A stretch of 64,000 nt of DNA from Larkinella arboricola (GTDB taxonomy: Bacteria > Bacteroidota > Bacteroidia > Cytophagales > Spirosomataceae). The DNA is taken from contig NZ_QLMC01000004.1 of assembly GCF_003259745.1 (NCBI RefSeq), positions 744,001 to 808,000 on the forward strand. Reading direction: 5' to 3'. Under the pieces are notes generated by a model. It was not told where the DNA came from and did no database searches. It saw only the letters and a program-made list of their open reading frames with translations. A program made the position numbers and the translations under genes. Below, piece by piece: positions 1 to 8,713 of the stretch (within the stretch, counting starts at the first letter, position 1; the number at the start of each line of letters is the position of its first letter).

Positions 1-669
1 CACACCTACCAGCAGGTACCGGACGCCATCATCGAAATGGATGTTCGGATGACGCGGGACAGTGTACTGGTGTTGCTGCACGATGACGGAATCGACCGGG
101 CAACGACGGGCAAAGGCTCGCTGAAAGCCATGTCGTGGGCGGAGTTGCAAACGGTTTTTCTGCGCGATTTACGCGGTCAGCCCACCCGCCAGCGCATTCC
201 GCTGTTTGATGAAGTGTTGCAATGGGGTGCCGGAAAGGTCGTCATGGCGATTGATGCCAAACCGGATGTTGATCTGCAAAAGGTGATGAAAGCCATTACC
301 GACCGCAAGGCGCAGCACAGTGTGTTTATCATCTGCTACTCGACGGCCGACGCGATCCGGTTGCGGAAACAGTATCCGGATGTGTGGGTGGCAGTGGGTT
401 TTAATCAAGCCGATCATGGCGAAACGCTCCGCAAAGCCGGTCTTTCGTTGCATCACCTGATTGCGCTGGCTTCGCGTCAGGAAAGCGGTTTTTACGAACG
501 GCTTCATCGAGACGGTATTCCCTGCACAGCGGGCACGTACGGTACGGGAAATCTGGACGATAAACCGATTGCCGAGGTGGCCGACGAATACCGTAAGATT
601 GTCAAAACCGGCGCGGATATTCTGACAACGGACCGGCCCGTGGAGGTCAACACGTTGTTTAAAAAGTAG
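1..669 (+). CDS. Glycerophosphodiester phosphodiesterase family protein, 5' truncated by window edge
   Basis: The protein would hydrolyse glycerophosphodiesters to glycerol 3-phosphate and an alcohol. The frame is open from base 1, so the true start lies upstream and the first ATG inside (37) is not the start. The visible part begins with the GDPD signature E-M-D-V-R-M-T (codons 12-18) and continues with L-L-H-D-D (codons 30-34), the usual E-x-D metal-binding and H-D positions of the TIM barrel. It ends with I-L-T-T-D-R-P, which matches the family's closing 'D-x-P' strand. The N-terminal H-R-G motif is missing only because of the window edge. Any signal peptide cannot be judged. The downstream patatin gene runs convergently. 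Confidence 0.85.
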   Translation, partial: HTYQQVPDAIIEMDVRMTRDSVLVLLHDDGIDRATTGKGSLKAMSWAELQTVFLRDLRGQPTRQRIPLFDEVLQWGAGKVVMAIDAKPDVDLQKVMKAITDRKAQHSVFIICYSTADAIRLRKQYPDVWVAVGFNQADHGETLRKAGLSLHHLIALASRQESGFYERLHRDGIPCTAGTYGTGNLDDKPIAEVADEYRKIVKTGADILTTDRPVEVNTLFKK

Positions 670-720
670 TCGGTTTACACTTTTGGGAGACTGGCCGGAA
701 AGGCTGGCCAGTCTATGACA

Positions 721-1638
721 TTATACTTTTCGCCCGACTCCCTCGGCCCGCAGGACTTCCGTCGCGTGCTGGTAGCCCTGAACAATCAGTCGCCCAATGT
801 CGTCGGAGGAGAATTTCATCAGGTTCAGGTACAGCGGCTCGTGGGGGCGGATAAGCGTCAGGCGCATGTCGTTGCCCCGGAGTTTCTCCCGCTCAATCCA
901 GCGTTCGGCCCAGGCGATGTCGTTGTTGACGATCTGGTTAACGGTAATATCCTTCACCCGTTCGACGAGGTTCAGCAGGCTGCGGTAATTGAATTTTTCG
1001 GTGAAGATCCGCTTGGCGTGACAGGCTACACAGACCAGTTCGTCGGCTCCATCGTCGATGGCTTCCCGCAACGGAGCCACTTCCCGCAAACCGCCATCCA
1101 GAAACATTTTCTGGCGATCGCCACCGATGCAGACGGCGGGCATCAGAAACGGCAGCGAACTGCTGGCAATGACGTAATCCAGAATGCATTCGTCTTCGTT
1201 GGTAGCATATACCAGGTCGCCCTTAATAATATCAACGGCACCCACTTTCAGTTTGACGGGGCTGTTGATGAGGATGGGGAGTTTGATGTGGGTCCGGATC
1301 AGCGTTTGGAGCGGGGTGTTGTCCAGCAAGCCGTCGAAACGGCTCATGAGTGTGTTGTAGCCCATCATAATCCGCGACCGGATTTCGGCGACATCTTCGG
1401 GTTTGGTAATGTTCCGAATCCAGAATTCGATCAGTTGCCGCCCGGCTTTAGGCCAGTCAATGGCACCGTGTTCTGCGAATTGCTTTCCGGCTTCGTGCGC
1501 CAGAAAAACGGCATTCAGGCTGCCAACCGAGATACCGTAAATCGCTTCGGGTTCAAAACCGGCTTCCAGAATGGCCTGAATGGCTCCTGCCTGAAATGCG
1601 CCCTTCAGGGAGCCGCCCCCTAATACCAGTGCACGCAT
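721..1638 (-). CDS. Patatin-like phospholipase family protein
   Basis: This is a predicted serine lipid acyl hydrolase with a Ser-Asp dyad. The 305 aa protein starts with the oxyanion-hole loop G-G-G-S-L-K-G-A (residues 7-14), has the nucleophile elbow G-I-S-V-G with Ser37, and carries the partner D-G-G with Asp181. These are the complete patatin hallmarks. I see no signal peptide, so it is probably cytoplasmic or membrane-associated. The start is the ATG at 1638, directly before the first conserved strand. It stands alone and converges with the phosphodiesterase gene. The natural substrate cannot be read from the sequence. Confidence 0.9.
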   Translation of the reverse strand: MRALVLGGGSLKGAFQAGAIQAILEAGFEPEAIYGISVGSLNAVFLAHEAGKQFAEHGAIDWPKAGRQLIEFWIRNITKPEDVAEIRSRIMMGYNTLMSRFDGLLDNTPLQTLIRTHIKLPILINSPVKLKVGAVDIIKGDLVYATNEDECILDYVIASSSLPFLMPAVCIGGDRQKMFLDGGLREVAPLREAIDDGADELVCVACHAKRIFTEKFNYRSLLNLVERVKDITVNQIVNNDIAWAERWIEREKLRGNDMRLTLIRPHEPLYLNLMKFSSDDIGRLIVQGYQHATEVLRAEGVGRKV

Positions 1639-1809
1639 GGAACTTTTCTAGAGATAAATGATGAATACAGGGCTCAAATAACACCTTTCCGGGCAGCGTT
1701 CATACATCCTCACCCATAATTTTTTGAAGTTTTGTCCTGATGTTCACGTTTCGGTGGTATACTTGCGCCCTGAATACGGTCCGTCCAAGCTGACGGACTA
1801 GCTGCACTG

Positions 1810-2784
1810 ATGCCACTATCGATCCGGGACATACAAGCGCCGATTGCTGCCGAAATGGAGACATTTGAGCACAAATTCCGGCAGTTCATGAAAAGCGAAG
1901 TTATGTTGCTCGATCAGATCATGAACTATATTGTGCGCCGGAAAGGCAAGCAGCTCCGGCCAATGTTTGTTTTTCTGACGGCGGGCGTGTGCGGAACCAT
2001 CACAGAATCAACCCATCGGGGGGCGGCTTTGATCGAACTGCTGCACACGGCTACGCTGGTACACGACGATGTGGTCGATGACTCCAATTACCGCCGGAGC
2101 TTTTTTTCCATCAATGCCCTCTGGAAAAACAAAATCGCCGTCCTGGTGGGCGACTACCTGCTGTCGCGCGGATTGCTGCTTTCGGTCGATAACAACGAAT
2201 ACGACCTGCTGAAAATCGTCTCCACCGCCGTGCGCGAAATCAGCGAGGGCGAATTGCTACAAATTGAAAAAGCCCGTCGGCTCGACATTACCGAAGACGT
2301 TTACTACGAAATTATCCGCCAGAAAACCGCATCGCTGATATCGGCCTGCTGCGCCGTGGGAGCGCGGTCGGTAGATGCTTCGCAGGACATCATCGAAACC
2401 GCCCGGATGTTTGGCGAAAAAGTAGGCATAGCCTTTCAGATCAAAGACGATCTGTTTGATTACGGCGAGGTGGAGGTTGGTAAACCGCTCGGTATCGACA
2501 TCAAGGAAAAGAAAATGACGCTGCCCTTGATTTACGCGCTCAACCACGCGGGCTGGACCGAAAAACGGCGGATGATTAACATTGTCAAAAACGAAAGCGA
2601 GAACCCCAAACGGGTCGCGGAAGTGATCGACTTTGTGAAAAAATCCGGCGGTATTCAATACGCCACCACGGTCATGACCCGCTACGTCGACGAAGCCAAA
2701 GCCCTGCTCTTTACGCTGCCCGAATCCGCTTACCGCACGTCTCTCGAACAACTGGTTCAATACACCATCGAACGAAGCAAGTGA
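1810..2784 (+). CDS. Polyprenyl synthetase family protein (trans-polyprenyl diphosphate synthase)
   Basis: The enzyme condenses isopentenyl diphosphate onto an allylic diphosphate to make a long all-trans polyprenyl diphosphate, probably the menaquinone side chain. At 324 aa it has the usual length. Both aspartate-rich motifs are intact: D-D-V-V-D at 86-90 (FARM) and D-D-L-F-D at 213-217 (SARM), with the conserved G-K-Q-L-R-P at 46-51. The chain length made cannot be decided by eye. An element resembling the Bacteroidota -7 box, TATACTTG, lies about 45 bases upstream. The neighbouring carotenoid ketolase runs convergently and also belongs to isoprenoid metabolism. Geranylgeranyl diphosphate synthesis for carotenoids is an alternative role. 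Confidence 0.92.
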   Translation: MPLSIRDIQAPIAAEMETFEHKFRQFMKSEVMLLDQIMNYIVRRKGKQLRPMFVFLTAGVCGTITESTHRGAALIELLHTATLVHDDVVDDSNYRRSFFSINALWKNKIAVLVGDYLLSRGLLLSVDNNEYDLLKIVSTAVREISEGELLQIEKARRLDITEDVYYEIIRQKTASLISACCAVGARSVDASQDIIETARMFGEKVGIAFQIKDDLFDYGEVEVGKPLGIDIKEKKMTLPLIYALNHAGWTEKRRMINIVKNESENPKRVAEVIDFVKKSGGIQYATTVMTRYVDEAKALLFTLPESAYRTSLEQLVQYTIERSK

Positions 2785-2862
2785 GTTAAGAATTAAGAGT
2801 GATAAGTTAGGAGTGAAGAGTTGGCTGACGCATTGTAACTCATCACTCTTAATTCTTAACTC
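2783..2862. repeat. Perfect 21-bp inverted repeat between convergent genes
   Basis: Bases 2783-2803 (gagttaagaattaagagtga plus one t) are exactly complementary to 2842-2862. The left arm overlaps the polyprenyl synthase stop codon and the right arm overlaps the last codon of crtW. It can act as a bidirectional terminator, although no T-run follows. The same word (gagttaagagtgaagag) recurs at 17900-17940, so it also resembles a dispersed repeat. Confidence 0.75.
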
Positions 2863-3580
2863 TTAACTCCAGTTCCCGCGCTTCGGGGAGTTTCCACCAG
2901 GGCAGGTAAGGCCAGGTGTGGTGTTCGGCATGGTAGCCGAAGAAGTAACAGCTCAGGAAAGCCGTCACGTGGTTTAGTTTCTGGCTGCGGGCGTTGTGGG
3001 GCGGATTGTGGTGCTCACCGCGATGGGGGAGATAGGTTCCGAAATAAAATAGCTGGAATGTGCTCAGAATGGCCGGGACCATCCAGAACAGAATCAGATT
3101 CTCCATCGGAAACCAGATTTTCAGGATATTATACGTAACGCCCATCAGCACAATCTGGATCACCGAAATGTATTCTTTCAGGAAGCTGTAATACCAGGCC
3201 AAAAAGTTGGGGTTTCCGTCGTGAAAATCCGGGTCGTCGCCGGTGGCCGAATGCTTGTGGTGCAGGTGGTGTTTGCGGCTGAGCCGGTTGTAGTTATTAA
3301 ACGCGAACAGCGTGGTGCAGAGAAAGCCAATCCAGTAGTTGAGCCGTTTGTTGTGCGGAGCAACCACACCGTGAATCGCGTCGTGGGCCGTAATGAAAAC
3401 GCCCGTGTACAGGTGCGTCTGAATCAGCACAAAGATATAAACCAGCGGATTTTTCCAGTCAATCGGGAAATTGAGCAGAAAAATCAGCATTCCCAGCCAG
3501 CTAAGCAGAATGACGGTGGCCGCAATCAGGCCCCGGTTGCCGATTTGGGCCGGTTTAAACGAAATGGCAGATGGCGTCAT
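2849..3580 (-). CDS. crtW: Beta-carotene ketolase (CrtW-type, fatty acid desaturase superfamily)
   Basis: This is an integral-membrane di-iron oxygenase predicted to put 4-keto groups on beta-ionone rings (echinenone, canthaxanthin or astaxanthin-type products). The 243 aa protein carries the full histidine set of CrtW: H-D-A-I-H at 66-70, H-H-L-H-H-K-H at 104-110, and H-A-E-H-H at 217-221. The CrtW-typical stretch Y-F-G-T-Y-L-P-H is at 179-186 and P-W-W-K-L-P follows near 227. Hydrophobic segments at about 17-37, 46-63, 82-95, 140-155 and 163-182 fit a membrane protein. The spacing and the P-W-W-K-L-P tail separate it from ordinary acyl-lipid desaturases. No other carotenoid gene lies within the window. 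Confidence 0.88.
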   Translation of the reverse strand: MTPSAISFKPAQIGNRGLIAATVILLSWLGMLIFLLNFPIDWKNPLVYIFVLIQTHLYTGVFITAHDAIHGVVAPHNKRLNYWIGFLCTTLFAFNNYNRLSRKHHLHHKHSATGDDPDFHDGNPNFLAWYYSFLKEYISVIQIVLMGVTYNILKIWFPMENLILFWMVPAILSTFQLFYFGTYLPHRGEHHNPPHNARSQKLNHVTAFLSCYFFGYHAEHHTWPYLPWWKLPEARELELRVKN

Positions 3581-3628
3581 TTATGAATTCATTTAACGGC
3601 TAACGACACGTGTACCAGAAATGTTCAT

Positions 3629-3636
3629 TACTTTTG
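3629..3636 (+). promoter_or_regulatory. Bacteroidota -7 promoter element for pafA
   Basis: TACTTTTG matches the consensus TAnnTTTG exactly and lies 43 bases before the ATG of the phosphatase gene. I see no good -33 TTG at the usual distance, so the call rests on the -7 box and its position. Confidence 0.5.
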
Positions 3637-3679
3637 GGAGTGTAACCCGACCGATTTTTAACAGTTCCATTCTAATAGC

Positions 3680-5341
3680 ATGAAATTACTCTATTTTGCG
3701 GCATTCCTGTTGGCACCCGCCCTGTCCTTTGGACAGCCGACCGTCAAGAAAGCAGCCCCTGCTTCCTCTTCCCTGAGCCGTCCGAAACTAGTTGTTGGTA
3801 TTATCGTTGACCAGATGCGGTACGATTATTTGTACCGGTATTACAACAAATACAGCGAAGGGGGTTTCAAGCGGATGATGCGCGACGGTTTTAACGCCCG
3901 CAACAATCATTATCATTACGCAGCTACCATCACAGCGCCCGGCCACACCCACGTTTACACGGGTTCTGCGCCCGCCATTTCCGGTATTGTGGGCAACGAC
4001 TGGTACGACCGGCGTCTGGATCGCGATATGTATTGCGTGGAAGATTCCACGGTTTCAGCGGTTACGGCAAGCGGAACACCAACGTCGGCGGGTAAAATGT
4101 CACCGCGCAATCTGCTGGTTACCACCGTGACCGATCAGTTAAAAACGGCTACCCAGGGCCGTTCCAAAGTTATTGGGGTTGCCATGAAAGACCGGGGCGC
4201 TATTCTGCCCGCAGGTCATGCTGCCAATGCGGCTTACTGGTTTGATTCGAAAGACGGTAGCTGGATTACCAGTTCGTTCTACATGAAAGAGCAGCCGCAG
4301 TGGGCCAAGGAATTTAATGCCCGTAAGCTGTCGGATAAATACCTGACACAAGCCTGGGAAACCATCTTGCCGCTGGATCAATACATCGAAAGTACAGCCG
4401 ATGATACGCCCTTTGAAAACCCGCTGGCCGGGGAGCAGAAAGCCGTGTTTCCGCACCAGGCGGTGGCCTCGCTGGGCAGTAAATACGAAGCCCTGCGGAC
4501 CAGCCCCTTCGGCGATGTTCTGACGAAGGAAATGGCCCTGGCCGCCCTGAAAGGCGAGAACATGGGGAAAGGTACCGAAACCGATTTTCTGTGCGTGAGT
4601 TTCTCCTCACCCGATGCCATTGGCCACCGCTTCAGCCCGTCGTCGGTGGAGGCCCAGGATGAGTACCTGCGGCTGGACAAAGTGATTGCCGAATTGCTGA
4701 CGGCGCTGGATGCGCAGGTAGGCAAGGGAAATTATTTCACGTTTCTTTCGGCTGACCACGGAGCCGCCGACAATCCGGCTTATTCGATGAGCCTCAACCT
4801 GCCGGGTGGTTTTCTGGACGGGAAGAAAGTGGGCGCGGCTACCGAAAAAGCCCTGACCGATGCTTTTGGACCGGGCAAATGGATTTCCGGAGACGCCAAT
4901 GGACAGATCTACCTGAACCACGACCTGTTGCGGGAGAAAAAAATCAAAGTAGCCGATGCTGCCGAAGCGGTGCGGTTTGCGCTGCTGAAAATACCGGGTG
5001 TTCAGGACGTGCTTAACCTGCACGATATCAACGGTAACTCGGTGCCGGAGTACTGGCTGCCCCTGTTGCGCAACGTGTACCATCCCAAACGGAGTGGCGA
5101 TTTGTACATTGTTATCCAGCCCGGCTGGCTGGAAGGCTACCAGAAAGGCGGTACCTCGCACGGTACGCTTTTTAACTACGATACGCACGTACCGCTGCTG
5201 TTCTACGGCTGGGGCATCAAACCCGGCGAAACAACCCGCCGGACGCACATTGCCGACATTGCTTCTACGGTTTCGGCGCTCCTGCACATCCTGGAGCCCA
5301 GCGGAAACATCGGTAACCCGATTGCCGAAGCGATTAAGTAA
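3680..5341 (+). CDS. pafA: Alkaline phosphatase PafA, exported
   Basis: This is a phosphate monoesterase of the alkaline phosphatase superfamily, PafA branch, predicted periplasmic. Residues 1-18 form a signal peptide (cut after S-F-G). The bimetallo site is complete: Asp44, probable nucleophile Thr85 in T-I-T-A-P-G-H, Asp312 and His316 in D-A-I-G-H, Asp359-His360 in S-A-D-H-G, and His494 in T-S-H-G-T. The PafA-specific phosphate-binding residues Asn106 and the Lys170-x-Arg172 pair (M-K-D-R-G) are also present and set it apart from nucleotide pyrophosphatases and sulfatases. The length of 553 aa is typical. It is a single-gene unit with its own promoter and terminator. Established work on PafA shows broad, phosphate-insensitive monoesterase activity; that this copy behaves alike is inferred. 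Confidence 0.93.
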   Translation: MKLLYFAAFLLAPALSFGQPTVKKAAPASSSLSRPKLVVGIIVDQMRYDYLYRYYNKYSEGGFKRMMRDGFNARNNHYHYAATITAPGHTHVYTGSAPAISGIVGNDWYDRRLDRDMYCVEDSTVSAVTASGTPTSAGKMSPRNLLVTTVTDQLKTATQGRSKVIGVAMKDRGAILPAGHAANAAYWFDSKDGSWITSSFYMKEQPQWAKEFNARKLSDKYLTQAWETILPLDQYIESTADDTPFENPLAGEQKAVFPHQAVASLGSKYEALRTSPFGDVLTKEMALAALKGENMGKGTETDFLCVSFSSPDAIGHRFSPSSVEAQDEYLRLDKVIAELLTALDAQVGKGNYFTFLSADHGAADNPAYSMSLNLPGGFLDGKKVGAATEKALTDAFGPGKWISGDANGQIYLNHDLLREKKIKVADAAEAVRFALLKIPGVQDVLNLHDINGNSVPEYWLPLLRNVYHPKRSGDLYIVIQPGWLEGYQKGGTSHGTLFNYDTHVPLLFYGWGIKPGETTRRTHIADIASTVSALLHILEPSGNIGNPIAEAIK

Positions 5342-5361
5342 CCTCTAATACCGTTAGAATA

Positions 5362-5390
5362 AAAAAACCGGCCCTGGAAGCCGGTTTTTT
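5362..5390. terminator. Bidirectional terminator between pafA and the NfeD gene
   Basis: Arms aaaaccggc and gccggtttt enclose a 7-base loop. The stem is flanked by A-runs on the left and T-runs on the right, so it can stop both convergent transcripts. Confidence 0.85.
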
Positions 5391-5416
5391 ATTTCGGTAA
5401 ATTAGGCTGCGGACGA

Positions 5417-5866
5417 TTACAAGACACTTTCAATAGAAACCAGATTGACCACCGCCCGAATACCGTCCATCCGCTTGATGACCACCTGCTTTCCGGCCAG
5501 AATCGATTCTTCGGTTTCCGAAACGGCAATCCATTCGGTGCCCCGGTAAAAAATCCGGCCCTCACCGTGGGCCGGGATGGTCAGGATAACCTTCGCCCGG
5601 TCACCCACGTATTCGGTGTATTCCTGCTTTTTGGTCCGCGACTCAAACCAGCGCCGGAGCGGTTTCCGACCGGCAACCAGGGTGATGATCGTCACAACCG
5701 AAAAGCAAAGCAGTTGACCGCTGACGTCGGACGTCAGGCCCAGCCCGGTCAGCAGGGCCGTCACTAAGGCCCCCACGCTTAGAAAGGCGAAGACAAACGA
5801 AATACTGACCAGCTCAGCGGTCAGAAACAGGAGGCCCAGCACGGCCCAGATTTGTGATGATGTCAT
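5417..5866 (-). CDS. NfeD family membrane protein (partner of SPFH protein)
   Basis: NfeD-type proteins accompany SPFH (stomatin-like) proteins and are thought to help organise membrane microdomains. The 149 aa protein has hydrophobic segments covering about residues 5-75 and a soluble C-terminal part (about 85-149) with the strand pattern of the NfeD OB-fold (V-G-D-R-A-K-V near 92). It lacks the N-terminal ClpP-like protease domain of long NfeD proteins, so it belongs to the short class. It lies 86 bases downstream of the SPFH gene on the same strand, so the two are probably co-transcribed. Confidence 0.85.
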   Translation of the reverse strand: MTSSQIWAVLGLLFLTAELVSISFVFAFLSVGALVTALLTGLGLTSDVSGQLLCFSVVTIITLVAGRKPLRRWFESRTKKQEYTEYVGDRAKVILTIPAHGEGRIFYRGTEWIAVSETEESILAGKQVVIKRMDGIRAVVNLVSIESVL

Positions 5867-5952
5867 AACGGTAGACGGTTAATGGCTTTCGGTATTCCGT
5901 ACTCAAGTTATTGGCCTTTACGCTCGCGTCAGGGTCGGTGAATCGGGAAAAG

Positions 5953-6870
5953 TTAAACGGTTTTCTCCTGCTGCTTCACCACCGTCATCGCCGTGGAAAT
6001 GATGGACGACAGATCGCCGAAGTTAGCGGGCAGAATCAGCGTATTGTTGGTGCGGGCCAGATTCCCGAATTGACTGACCACCTGCTCGGCCACGCGCAGC
6101 TGAACGGCATTCATCCCGCCATCTTCCTGAATCGCCACGGCAATTTTGCGGATGCTTTCGGCGGTCGCGTCGGCAATGGATTTGATGGCTTCCGCCTGAC
6201 CGGAGGCTTCGTTGATCTGCCGCAACCGAATCCCCTCGGATTCCAGCACGACTTTCTGCTTCTGGCCTTCGGCAATATTGATGGCTGATTGCTTCTGCCC
6301 CTCGGATTCCAGGATGACGGCCCGCTTTTCGCGTTCGGCCTGCATCTGTTTCTCCATCGCATTCAGAACGGTTTGGGGGGGCGTAATGTTCTTGATTTCA
6401 TAACGCAACACCTTGACACCCCAGCCAATGGCGGCTTCGTCGATCGAGTGGACCACCGCCTGGTTGATCGTGGTGCGTTCCTCGAAGGTTTTATCCAGTT
6501 CAATTTTGCCCATCTCGCTCCGCATGGTAGTCTGCGACAACTGGCTGACGGCAAATTTATAATCCGAAATACCGTAAGAGGCTTTCATGGGGTCGATGAT
6601 CTGGATAAAAATAACGCCATCGACGCGCACCTGTACGTTGTCACGCGTGATACAGATCTGCTCCGGAATGTCCAGGGCGGTTTCTTTCAGGCTGTGTTTA
6701 TAGGCAACGCGGTCGAAAAACGGAATAATGAAGTTGACGCCCGGTTGCAGCACAGCGAAGAATTTGCCGAGCCGCTCCACGACGTAAGCCGTTTGCTGAG
6801 GAACGACCTTGACCGTAGCAAACACCACAACCAGCGCCAGAAAAGCGAGCGTAAGAAATACGTATCCCAT
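5953..6870 (-). CDS. SPFH/band 7 (stomatin/QmcA-like) membrane protein
   Basis: This is a membrane scaffold protein of the stomatin/prohibitin family. Of 305 aa, residues 1-22 form an N-terminal membrane anchor. The SPFH domain follows, with the family-typical Q-Q-T-A-Y-V-V-E-R-L-G-K at about 25-36 and V-R-V-D-G-V-I-F at about 81-88. A long Glu/Ala/Gln-rich coiled-coil with repeated E-G-Q-K and E-S-E-G units lies at about 170-235. The C-terminal region is hydrophobic and ends in a short charged tail. The start is the ATG at 6870, next to the anchor. It forms an operon with the NfeD gene. The cellular target is unknown from sequence. Confidence 0.9.
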   Translation of the reverse strand: MGYVFLTLAFLALVVVFATVKVVPQQTAYVVERLGKFFAVLQPGVNFIIPFFDRVAYKHSLKETALDIPEQICITRDNVQVRVDGVIFIQIIDPMKASYGISDYKFAVSQLSQTTMRSEMGKIELDKTFEERTTINQAVVHSIDEAAIGWGVKVLRYEIKNITPPQTVLNAMEKQMQAEREKRAVILESEGQKQSAINIAEGQKQKVVLESEGIRLRQINEASGQAEAIKSIADATAESIRKIAVAIQEDGGMNAVQLRVAEQVVSQFGNLARTNNTLILPANFGDLSSIISTAMTVVKQQEKTV

Positions 6871-7035
6871 GAGACTTGAAAGGTTAAGTTAAATTCGATG
6901 CGGTAAATCTCGGATAACTAATGAGATACCCCAAGTAATGTGATGATAGACAGAAAAAAGCATAAATGAAAGGTCGCCGGGGTAGATGGATAAAGAATCA
7001 CTGAGCAAAAACCGTTTGTATGCTTTAACGAATTT

Positions 7036-7125
7036 TTAAATCGGAATTAATACCGGTTTAATCTGCCGGGGTAATCTTGCCTGTGTAAAGTCAGCGGCCC
7101 GGTAGAGGAGAAAATAAGCCAGCAT
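7036..7125 (-). other. Short membrane-like reading frame, possible gene remnant
   Basis: Read on the minus strand, a 29-codon frame from ATG 7125 begins M-L-A-Y-F-L-L-Y-R-A-A. It is preceded in frame by 13 further codons (V-A-V-P-V-L-A-I-A before the Met) back to a stop. Together they would make a hydrophobic helix followed by a basic tail. It could be the leftover N-terminus of a decayed membrane protein, a very small membrane peptide, or chance. No promoter or homologue is recognised. Confidence 0.2.
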
Positions 7126-7217
7126 GGCAATGGCCAAAACCGGAACGGCGACTTTATACAGTACTGGAGCTTAAGTAAAAAGTAATCAGCTAATTTTAGG
7201 TTTAATTGTGGAAAGAC

Positions 7218-7241
7218 AGAAAGGCGGGGTTTCCCCGCCTT
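7218..7241. terminator. Hairpin terminator after the acyl-CoA dehydrogenase gene
   Basis: Arms aaaggcggg and cccgccttt with a 5- to 6-base loop lie 6 bases beyond the dehydrogenase stop codon. The stem is flanked by an A-run on one side and a T-run on the other. Confidence 0.7.
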
Positions 7242-7246
7242 TTCTC

Positions 7247-8404
7247 TTAGCAGGAAAGCAGCAACCGCGAAATCACCACCCGCTGGATTTCGCTGGTTCC
7301 TTCGCCGATGGTGCAGAGCTTGGCGTCGCGGTAAAACTTCTCGACTGGATAGTCTTTCGTGTATCCGTACCCGCCAAAAATCTGGACGGCTTCGTCGGCG
7401 GTTTTAACGGCCACTTCCGATGCGTACAGCTTAGCCATAGCCGATTCTTTTGTGACGGGTTTGCCCGCATCGTTCAGATCCGCAGCCTGATAGGTGAGTA
7501 GTCGGGCGGCTTCAATGCTCGTGGCCATATCGGCGAGTTTGAAGGCGATGGCCTGAAACCGGGCAATTGACTGACCGAATTGCTGGCGTTCCTGAGCGTA
7601 CTTTAGCGCGTGTTCGTAGGCTCCCTGCGCAATTCCCAGGCTCAGGGCGGCAATTGAAATCCGGCCACCGTCCAGAATTTTCATGGCCTGAACAAAGCCG
7701 TCGCCCACGTCGCCCAACCGCTGATTATCCGGAATGCGGCAATCCTCAAAAAGCATTTCAGCGGTTTCCGATGCCCGCATACCGAGTTTGTCTTCTTTCC
7801 GACCGCCCGAAAAACCGGGTGTACCGCGCTCAACCACAAAAGCCGTGGCGTTGTGGGGTGTATTGGGTTCGCCGGTTCGGGCGATGACCACGGCCACCTG
7901 CCCGCTTTTGCCGTGGGTGATAAAATTCTTGGCCCCATTCAGTACCCACTCGTCGCCATCCCGGACGGCGATGGTTCGCATATTGCCCGCGTCGGAGCCG
8001 GTATTAGGTTCGGTCAGTCCCCAGGCGCCAATCCACTCGCCAGTGGCTAATCGGGGCAAATACCGTTGTTTCTGCTCAGGAGTACCGAATTTTAGAATGT
8101 GGTTGGTGCACAGGGAGTTATGGGCTGCTACCGACAAGCCGATAGCGCCGTCGATTTTAGCCAATTCGACAATGACACTAACGTACGCACGGTAGCCCAG
8201 TCCGGCCCCGCCGTATTCTTCCGGGACCAGAACGCCCAGCACCCCCAGCTCGCCCAACTGCCGCATTAGCTCTATCGGGAAGTGTTGAGCCTCATCCCAT
8301 TCCCGAACAAACGGCTGAATCTGGCGGAGGGCAAAGTCACGAACCGTTTGTGCAATCAGTTGGGAAATATCGTTTACTTGGTTTTCTCCAATTTCTGACG
8401 TCAT
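7247..8404 (-). CDS. Acyl-CoA dehydrogenase
   Basis: This is an FAD enzyme that inserts the alpha-beta double bond into acyl-CoA (beta-oxidation or branched-chain degradation). From ATG 8404 it has 385 aa, the normal length. It shows [11 protein letters not shown] (FAD/substrate loop), [14 protein letters not shown], and the catalytic-base motif E-G-T-S-E-I-Q close to the C-terminus (Glu about 368), as in short- and medium-chain dehydrogenases. A start two codons earlier (TTG 8410) is possible but less likely. It is monocistronic. Chain-length preference cannot be told by eye. Confidence 0.92.
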   Translation of the reverse strand: MTSEIGENQVNDISQLIAQTVRDFALRQIQPFVREWDEAQHFPIELMRQLGELGVLGVLVPEEYGGAGLGYRAYVSVIVELAKIDGAIGLSVAAHNSLCTNHILKFGTPEQKQRYLPRLATGEWIGAWGLTEPNTGSDAGNMRTIAVRDGDEWVLNGAKNFITHGKSGQVAVVIARTGEPNTPHNATAFVVERGTPGFSGGRKEDKLGMRASETAEMLFEDCRIPDNQRLGDVGDGFVQAMKILDGGRISIAALSLGIAQGAYEHALKYAQERQQFGQSIARFQAIAFKLADMATSIEAARLLTYQAADLNDAGKPVTKESAMAKLYASEVAVKTADEAVQIFGGYGYTKDYPVEKFYRDAKLCTIGEGTSEIQRVVISRLLLSC

Positions 8405-8713
8405 GGACAAGTTTCGCGCAACGGCGATTTTAAAGTGATCCTCGTAATAATTTACAACTTTAAATCGACAGTCTCAAGTCCTTCTGAAAATCCAATGGAA
8501 ATCCTTTTCCTGCGTCTGGCAAATCAACGGCTTAAGAGCGTAATAGGCAAAATACCAGCCTACTAGCCGCGTGTTTCAGACCGGTTGATACAAAACAGGG
8601 TCCGGACCGTCGGAATTACGTAAAAAAATCTATTTTTGTGTTCTGCAAGCAACGTATATAAAAAGTACAAATCTGCTGAAATACAACCTTCTATTATATC
8701 TACCATTTGATCT
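8405..8713. promoter_or_regulatory. Divergent intergenic region with a -7 box for ugd at 8631-8638
   Basis: TATTTTTG at 8631-8638 fits TAnnTTTG and leaves a leader of about 70 bases before ugd. No clear element faces the acyl-CoA dehydrogenase gene. The remainder shows no further structure to me. Confidence 0.4.

Larger units (their letters stand above)
6871..7246. other. Intergenic region of 376 bases, mostly without recognisable content
   Basis: The segment holds the upstream region of the SPFH gene (minus strand) and the end of the acyl-CoA dehydrogenase unit. I see no TAnnTTTG element on the minus strand. A short hairpin-like stretch aaaggcggggtttccccgcctttt (7218-7241) has arms aaaggcggg and cccgccttt and ends in a T-run. 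It is a good terminator just beyond the dehydrogenase stop. The only coding-like piece is the remnant at 7036-7125. Confidence 0.6.

Noticed and set aside
715-1623. Plus-strand frame of 302 codons opposite the patatin gene
   Set aside because: The minus strand carries all patatin motifs; the other frame has none.
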